A stretch of DNA of 64,000 nt from NCBI GenBank assembly GCA_003290165.1, contig QNQO01009189.1, forward strand, positions 1-64,000, read 5' to 3'. A program made the position numbers and the translations under genes. Each line of letters begins with the position of its first letter. Positions within the stretch are counted from its first letter, which is position 1. This stretch comes from Berberis thunbergii (Eukaryota > Streptophyta > Magnoliopsida > Ranunculales > Berberidaceae). Shown here piece after piece: positions 58,190-64,000 of the stretch. The notes beneath the pieces were generated by a model. It worked only from the letters and a program-made list of their open reading frames with translations. It was not told where the DNA came from and did not search any database.

Positions 58190-59237
58190 TGATTCGCGAC
58201 TCACCTCCTTCCCTCCTTCCCCCTTCCCCGCTTCCAGTCCTTCGGAACTTCGTTCGTTCCGATGCTTTCCTCACTCTCTCCTTTCCCCTCTCTTCCTCTA
58301 CCCAAACCCCTCCCACCAAGCCACCAAGCAGAGAAGAAGAAGGACGAAAGAAGAAGAAGGCCGAGAAGGTAAGATCTCCTCTTCTTCTTCTTCAGATCCG
58401 AAGTTTGAAGGTAAGATTTGAAGTTTGATTCTTCGTTCTTAAGATCTGAAGTTCTTTTTTTTTTTTTTTTGTTTCAGGAAATGAAGAAGCTCTTGGAGGA
58501 AACGAAGAAGCTCAAACCAGAGGTGTGTTTCTCTTCTTCCATTCTCTTCTTCGCTATTAGGGTTTCGAATTTTCGATCTCCTCTTCAATACCCATTCTTC
58601 AATTTCTGTAATTTCTGCTTGGGGTTCTGCTTTTTTTTTTTTTTTTTTTTTTAATTTCATTCGAAGATTGTTAACTCTGTGGTTTCCAGGCGATGGGTTG
58701 AGTTTCTAGGCGTTTTTCCTTGGTTTAGAAGAGGTGAAATGGGTTAACTCCTTGGTTTTTTGGATGATAGAGTTGAAATGGGTTTTTGATTTAGAAGGTT
58801 TTTTGAGACGTAACTAAAGAATTGGTTGATGGTTTTTTGCAGGTACTTGGATGGGTGGGAGGGGTAGGTAGCAAAGCTGAGGTTTCTCAATGGCTGATAA
58901 TTGGGATTTCAGATAGGTAGTAGCAGTTCAGGTAACTCGAATTCACTAAAAAATTGTAATTTTGAATCCTTTTTTGGTTGGCAATAGTGTGATTGATTGG
59001 TTTTCTTGGTGGGCAATTTGTGTGGTTGTGATTGGGTTGAGTTAGGGTTTTTGGTTTAAAGTTTTGGGGTTTAATGGGTTTTGATTGTTGAGGTGTTATG
59101 CTAAGTAAGAACTTCATACCCATTTAAGGTTTGTTTGGTTGAAATTGGGGTTTGTGATTTCCTTTGTTATGCTAATAATTATACAAATAGATCTTCTTCT
59201 CTATTGCACTGATCTGATCTATCTTGGGGGGTGGGTG
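58190..59237 (+). other. Possible 5' UTR and leader introns upstream of the FIE fragment
   Basis: Pyrimidine-rich sequence (58195-58320) with GAAGAAGAAGG words and potential donors (AAGGTAAGAT at about 58369, AAGGTAAGAT at about 58410) looks like a plant 5' leader. Poly-T runs lie at 58457-58470 and 58632-58652. I cannot tell whether it came from FIE or another gene. Confidence 0.45.
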
Positions 59238-59921
59238 ATGTCAAAGACAGCTCCACTGGGGTGTGAAGCAGTGGTGGGGTCATTAACACCTTCAAAGAAG
59301 AGTGAGTACAAAATCACCAACAGATTACAGGAAGGCAAACGCCCCCTCTATGCCATCACTTTCAACTTCCTTGACTCCCGTTACTTCAATGTCTTCGCAA
59401 CTGTCGGTGGCCATCGGGTAATTTCACTCTCTCGAATTCAATCCATTTTCGTTGCATAAAAACAAGACCAAATTAGATTGCTGGTAATTAATTTCTACTA
59501 TTATTTCACAATGCAACTCTGCATTTTCATCAATCACTGTTTATAAGTTTGTTTGTTTTTTGTGAAGGTGACAGTGTATCAATGCCTAGAAGGGGGTGTA
59601 ATTGCTGTTTTACAATCATACGTTGATGAAGATGTAAGCATGTATAGTTTAAATTCATGTCAATGTTCTTGTTATAGTTATAGTGTGTTGATTGAACTTA
59701 TAAGATTGTGAACAATAATGTGTTTGTTATTTTGTGTTTCTAAAGAATGTTTTGGGTTTCCTATTTGCCTCCTAGTTCAGAAGGAAGAGTCGTTCTATAC
59801 AGTGAGTTGGGCATGTGATATTGATGGAAGTCCGCTATTGGTTGCTGGTGGAAGCAATGGTATCATTAGGGTTATTGATGCTGCTAAGGAGAATATATCT
59901 AAGGTATTTTATCATATGTAG
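59238..59921 (+). pseudogene. FIE: FIE (Polycomb ESC/EED homologue) N-terminal fragment, frame intact
   Basis: Exons 59238-59417 (60 codons from ATG), 59568-59633 (22 codons) and 59781-59903 (41 codons) have perfect GT-AG borders and phase-0 joins. They encode the N-terminus of FIE, the WD40 subunit of the plant PRC2 complex that trimethylates histone H3 Lys27: VGSLTPSKKSEYKITNRLQE, GKRPLYAITFNFLDSRYFNV, ESFYTVSWACDIDG and GGSNGIIRVIDAAKE. Full FIE has about 370 residues and seven WD repeats; only the first ~123 are here. The next FIE exons are not found in the following 2.7 kb. Read through the last donor, a stop comes after five codons (59919-59921). The intact frame means that a short protein could be made if it is transcribed. 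Confidence 0.9.
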
Positions 59922-62585
59922 TTATTTTATACATGATAGTATCAGCAATGCAGTAGCTTCTTCCTTGGTATAGTACGTTCTTACTCTAATGTTGCCTGTC
60001 CTACTTGCACTGCCGGCTCACAAGTAAGAAAAGTTCTGAGTTGCAGATGGAAGGAATATGGGTCAATTAGGAATTGCCATATTTGAAATAGACATAGGAG
60101 AGGATAGACCAAAGAGGTCTGAGTGCAAAAGGAATCCTTATTTGTTCCATAAGTTTAGTGACTGCAGAGAATTAGATGAAATTCCCTACCACCCACCATT
60201 CTCCCAGCAAAAAACTTTTCAATGTGAAGTATGTTTTATAGTGATTCATTTTATTAATGATAATAAGCCATTTGATGAGACCTGACAGTCAATCCTAAAC
60301 CTTGACTGGGTTATAAAGTCACCTGGTTGAAACTTGAAATTGGTGTTATGTTATAAAGTCACCCCAGCAGTTCATTTTTTGATCAAAATGATGAGAAAGG
60401 GATGGTTTTTTCAAGGCAATTGAGTAACTTAAGTAGAGAAGTGGTTTGGTGATTATGGTTGGAGAGAAGGAAGTTTCTGCTTCTCCTGCTAGATAGTGAC
60501 CCATTTTTCTATTAATTTCCATCCTCAACAAACAGTTGTTTAAAGTTCAAACCATTGTATTCTCCCACCCACTTATTATTTTAGTACCACAGAAAAGAGG
60601 GAGAAACCCCACACTTTATTTTTATTTTCCTTTCTATGTCCTGTTTTTCTGGTTTCCAATTGAGGGTTTTGGTGGACTAATGAAACTAGGGCTTCTTCTT
60701 TATCATCCATTAACTTTCTAACCACTGATAAGTGGAAATACATGTTCTAAATGAATGGGTTTGGTAAAGGGTTATTTTATGGTGAAACATAATTTTGATA
60801 ATTGCTCCTTTTGTGAATTTTGATGTCTTTGGTTTGTGGTTTGTTATTAATCCTCTCTTTACTTATCTACTTGGTTGAATTGAACTATTTTGGTTGGATG
60901 CTTATTTTGATTTGTGTGTTTTACATGAGAAATGAATGATAAAAGTTTGATCTACATATCCATCTTCTTGTTTGGTTTATACCCCCAAAATATAAAAATT
61001 GTTTATATATGCATTTTCTTGTTTGGTTTATAGGTTTATAATTATAAAAATCAATTGAAGAGTGCATTTATTTTTAGGGAATGAAAGCAATGACTATGAT
61101 ATTCTTTTGAGTTGTAATAATAACCGTTAAATGGACAAGTTAGGATGTTCGGCGGGTTTGGCATGTGAACTCGGAAGAGGTCATCAATTGCATTTTGGTT
61201 TGTTACTGGTAGTGTCCTGGTCTATGGGGGTTGGGCATGTGAAGATGTGATGGGATCAAGACTCAATGGTGCTGTGGTCCTCTAATTGTTTGGTTAGGAG
61301 ATATGGTTTATCCTTGATGTCGATCAAGAAAAAAAAAAGGTGAAGCACCTAGTAGTCGTAGCAAGGTAGACGTAGGGTCTGTACAGGTAAATAGTAGCTC
61401 CGTATTAAAAAAACCAAACAATAAAAATCACTTTGTAACCAAACATCCAACCTGTACTCTGTTTAAAAAACAGAGCAAACAACATACAACTTGCAACTCC
61501 AAAGCACTGCTAGAATGTTGTGTCTGAATCAAAACACACTTCGCAACTTGCAGCCCAAGCCCTGCCTTAGAATCAGTCCGGACATATATCTTGACTGCCG
61601 CACATTGTGCGAATGTGCAACCCTGTTTGCAGTATTCCTGGCAATGAACCAAGCTGCCAGAAATCATATCTTGTATCCCTGCATTGAACCGAAAGACAAC
61701 AAATATCTTGGAACAACACTTGCATCGCACCAGTCCATAATTCCTGCAGTGAACAGAAATACAATATAACAACTCGGAGCACAAACAGGCACTGGAGCAG
61801 AGTGCTAACTTGCGTACTCAGCCCTAAAGAATGTTCTGCCCCATGCTCTCAAAGTGACAATGATGCCTTAAGGGAGGGAATTTTTTTTTTTTTTTTACCA
61901 TTCTGTATGGAGTGTACGTTGTGAGGGGCATCGATTTCTTTTTTCTCCCTGTTACTGTTGTATTTTAGAAGCTATGACATTATAAAGTTGTGGCTTTAGC
62001 ATATGTACAAAAACAAGAATGGCCTCTTTTGGAGTTCCATTTAATGATGCTTACCATTTGTTTATTGATGTTTTCTTTACATGTAAATGTTTATGGCAAA
62101 TGATTTATAACCTAGTAAAACTTTGGAATTTTTTTGTGCTTAAAATAGTTTGCTATGTTTCAGAATGTTGGGTTGATATTACTGTTCATCTTTTAGTGGA
62201 AGGGATCAGGTACTACCAAGTCAAGAAGAAGCTGATAATGTTGCCAACTTGTCAAATCCGCAACTTCAGAGATAGTGGTCACTCTCTTTTCCTGGTATGC
62301 AGAATTTTTGTTTCTTGCAGTTTCAGCTGTAGTTTGCTTCTGCGTTTTGGTTCTACATGCTCATGAAAAAAAAAACTAGTAAGAATTTTCTTCCTAACCT
62401 AGCATTCATAAAGTTGCCATATTTGGTTGATAGTTTTTTGACACTAACTATATTTAAATGCATCAAGCAGGTTACATGTATTTCCTCATCTTATTTTCTT
62501 CATTTTCTTGTTAAACATTTGTACTTTCATATTGAACTTGGTAAATCACTGCTTTTTTTTTTTTTTTTTTTTTTCTCTTTTACAG
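59922..62585. other. No recognised gene; long spacer between FIE and bZIP fragments
   Basis: FIE exon 4 onward and the 5' exons of a bZIP gene were looked for and not found. An exon-like plus-strand piece at 60058-60230 (FEIDIGEDRPKRSECKRN) is unidentified. Poly-T or poly-A runs occur at about 61880-61897 and 62553-62573. Confidence 0.5.
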
Positions 62586-63968
62586 GATTTGGGCTAATAG
62601 GCAATCAGCTGCAAGGTCAAAGGAAAGGAAGATTCGTCACGTTGCTGAGCTTGAGCAAAAGGTCCATACACTGCAAAAGGAAACAACCTCGTTATCTGCT
62701 CAACTGTCCATATTACAGGTCTCCCCAATAACAATATCACATACTACAACTGAAGAATTCTAGCTGTTGCGACTCCATCTATCAATAAAGTGTAAATAGT
62801 ACTACTTGTGCTGGCTGGCTCTTTCGATTATACACTGAGCTGTATTTTATTTTTTTGCACAATGATTTGTCTAAGAATGCATGCCTCTTAAAAAAAAATT
62901 TATTCTTTTTATGGCAGAGAGATACGAACGTTATGATTGTTGAAAACAATGAACTAACACTGCATTTGCAGACCATGGAGACACGGGCTCGTTTGCAGGA
63001 TGGTATGGATTTCTGATCCCTAACTTCATTGCATTGGTTCAGGTATCATAGAATTCAACATGTATCAAAGACTTTCCATATATTAAGATTCTTTCAGCAA
63101 TGCACATACCTCTCATGACTTTGAGATTAGATCTTCAATGTAGCTTGATCTTCATTGAATTGTTCACGGCAATTCTTGGTCATTCTTGGCATTTCTTCAG
63201 TAGCACAGCATGTTAGACATTTTACCAATTAATGTACCCTATGTTTTAATCTACCGTAAATGAGTAACTCTTGAAAATCTTTTTATTGCTAACTAAAACT
63301 CTCTGATGGGAAGAAAAATGGTCAAGATTGCTTTATAAATAGGCTTAGGTCCCCAATCAACCTCTAATTAAATACCACACTTAGCGCCCATCAGTACATA
63401 CGAAGATTCACTTCTCCATCCTCTGAACAAGGAAGATTCTCTCCATCGACCAAGGAATGCAACCTTCAAAACTATAATTCTTAGCCTGTCTAAATTGATG
63501 ACGCTGCCAATATTTACGTATTGCTGACATTGTACCTTATTCTTTTTTGTTTTACGGCCAATGGGGATCAGTTTTGGGTGTCACTGGGCTCTGAGTATGA
63601 CTCTGTTGTTATTGTTCTTGTTCTCCTAGAGATGAGTGTCAAGAATGCAAGTGTTACAAATTTAACATCAAAGATTGATATGCTTGTCTAAGATAAGAGA
63701 ATTTACAAAAATGTAGAACTGAAATGCAGTTTGTAATGTGCTTGTTTATTTCTACCATCAGAATGAGAAAATATGGTCCAATTTTGTTGTTTTTAATAGA
63801 TGAGTATAAGTAGTTGTATATCCGACTTTCTTATATTTTTCTTCTATCATCTACCAACCATACACTTGTTTTCTGGTTTGCTTTTCAGCTTTGAATGATG
63901 CATTGCAAATGGAGATTACTCATCTGAAGGTGGAGATAAATCAACTAATGCCACTAGGGCGGGGATAA
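62586..63968 (+). pseudogene. Group-I bZIP transcription factor, 3' exon fragment
   Basis: Exons 62586-62718, 62918-63002 and 63889-63968 have correct borders and keep one frame. The first encodes the basic region [20 protein letters not shown] and the start of the zipper ([20 protein letters not shown]); the second continues it (ENNELTLHLQTMETRARLQD); the third ends LMPLGRG and TAA. Asn and the Lys at the N-x7-K position are those of plant group-I bZIPs (RSG/VIP1-like), which bind DNA as dimers. The exon start matches the usual intron before the ILANRQ context, but the upstream exons with the activation domain and the rest of the basic hinge are missing. The C-terminus may be cut short. Confidence 0.85.
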
Positions 63969-64000
63969 TGCCATCTTACTTTCTACATTTGGTATCAATT

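Larger units (their letters stand above)
56028..64000 (+). mobile_element. CACTA-type transposon terminus, probably carrying captured genes, right end beyond window
   Basis: The insertion into the copia LTR starts with CACTACAAAAAA, the classic CACTA terminal inverted repeat, preceded by TTT. It is followed by a GC-rich subterminal repeat field to about 58170 (interrupted by a hAT-like element). No transposase is visible. The copia LTR does not resume before 64000, so the insert should extend past the right edge unless the junction has been deleted. If so, the FIE and bZIP fragments lie inside it. The terminus itself is clear; the full extent is inference. Confidence 0.6.

Noticed and set aside
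61428..61784. 118-codon minus-strand ORF rich in Cys
   Set aside because: No family match, overlapping plus-strand ORF of similar size, no splice or start context. Left as unassigned spacer.

Overview
The window is plant nuclear DNA, almost certainly from a flowering plant and probably a dicot. It holds spliced gene fragments with plant relatives (FIE, a group-I bZIP, Mo25, plant-type WD40/bromodomain protein), plant-only transposon lineages (Athila and Tat Ty3/gypsy, CACTA, hAT, PIF/Harbinger MITEs) and an integrated pararetrovirus-like sequence. The species cannot be named from the sequence. I find no gene that is convincingly complete and functional. Most of the window is nested transposable elements, and every recognisable cellular gene is a fragment or a broken copy.

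Layout. 1-0.93 kb: minus-strand RNA pseudouridine synthase pseudogene running off the left edge. 2.2-5.2 kb: decayed CACTA transposon remnant on the minus strand (C-terminal part of the TNP2-type transposase plus a Transposase_24-type second gene). 5.2-21.4 kb: an old Athila-like element (left part about 5.2-6.86 kb, right part 18.1-21.4 kb) split by a nearly complete younger Athila-like element at 6863-18104, which has two ~1.8 kb LTRs, primer binding site, gag-pol and a CCAAT target duplication. 21.6-25.7 kb: endogenous caulimovirid-like (pararetroviral) sequence, broken. 25.7-28.7 kb: mostly featureless DNA with a 373-bp PIF/Harbinger MITE and a 111-bp tandem duplication.

28.69-43.80 kb: one hAT transposon (8-bp duplication AACTCGCA) with a decayed transposase. 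It is split by a 9.6-kb Tat-type LTR element (33574-43148, duplication GTATT) that has gag and protease but no reverse transcriptase, plus an antisense ORF. That element is itself split by a 288-bp hAT MITE (38111-38398, duplication AAATCGGG). 43.98-44.31 kb: foldback PIF/Harbinger MITE. 45.1-49.9 kb: a segment bounded by inverted MITE-like ends and containing a broken Mo25 fragment followed by the last exon of a tRNA guanine-N7 methyltransferase. 51.3-56.03 kb: minus-strand Ty1/copia element, internally deleted and carrying a 507-bp hAT MITE.

56.03-64 kb: a CACTA-type terminus inserted in the copia LTR, followed by a GC-rich subterminal repeat field. A 1.0-kb hAT-like element carrying three exons of a WD40 (BRWD/PHIP-type) gene sits inside that field. 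Beyond it lie the first three coding exons of the Polycomb gene FIE (frame intact) and, 2.7 kb further on, the last three exons of a bZIP gene. The striking property of this window is repeated capture and juxtaposition of host gene fragments by DNA transposons (transduplication), layered over several well-dated nesting events. I did not see a novel defence or metabolic system.
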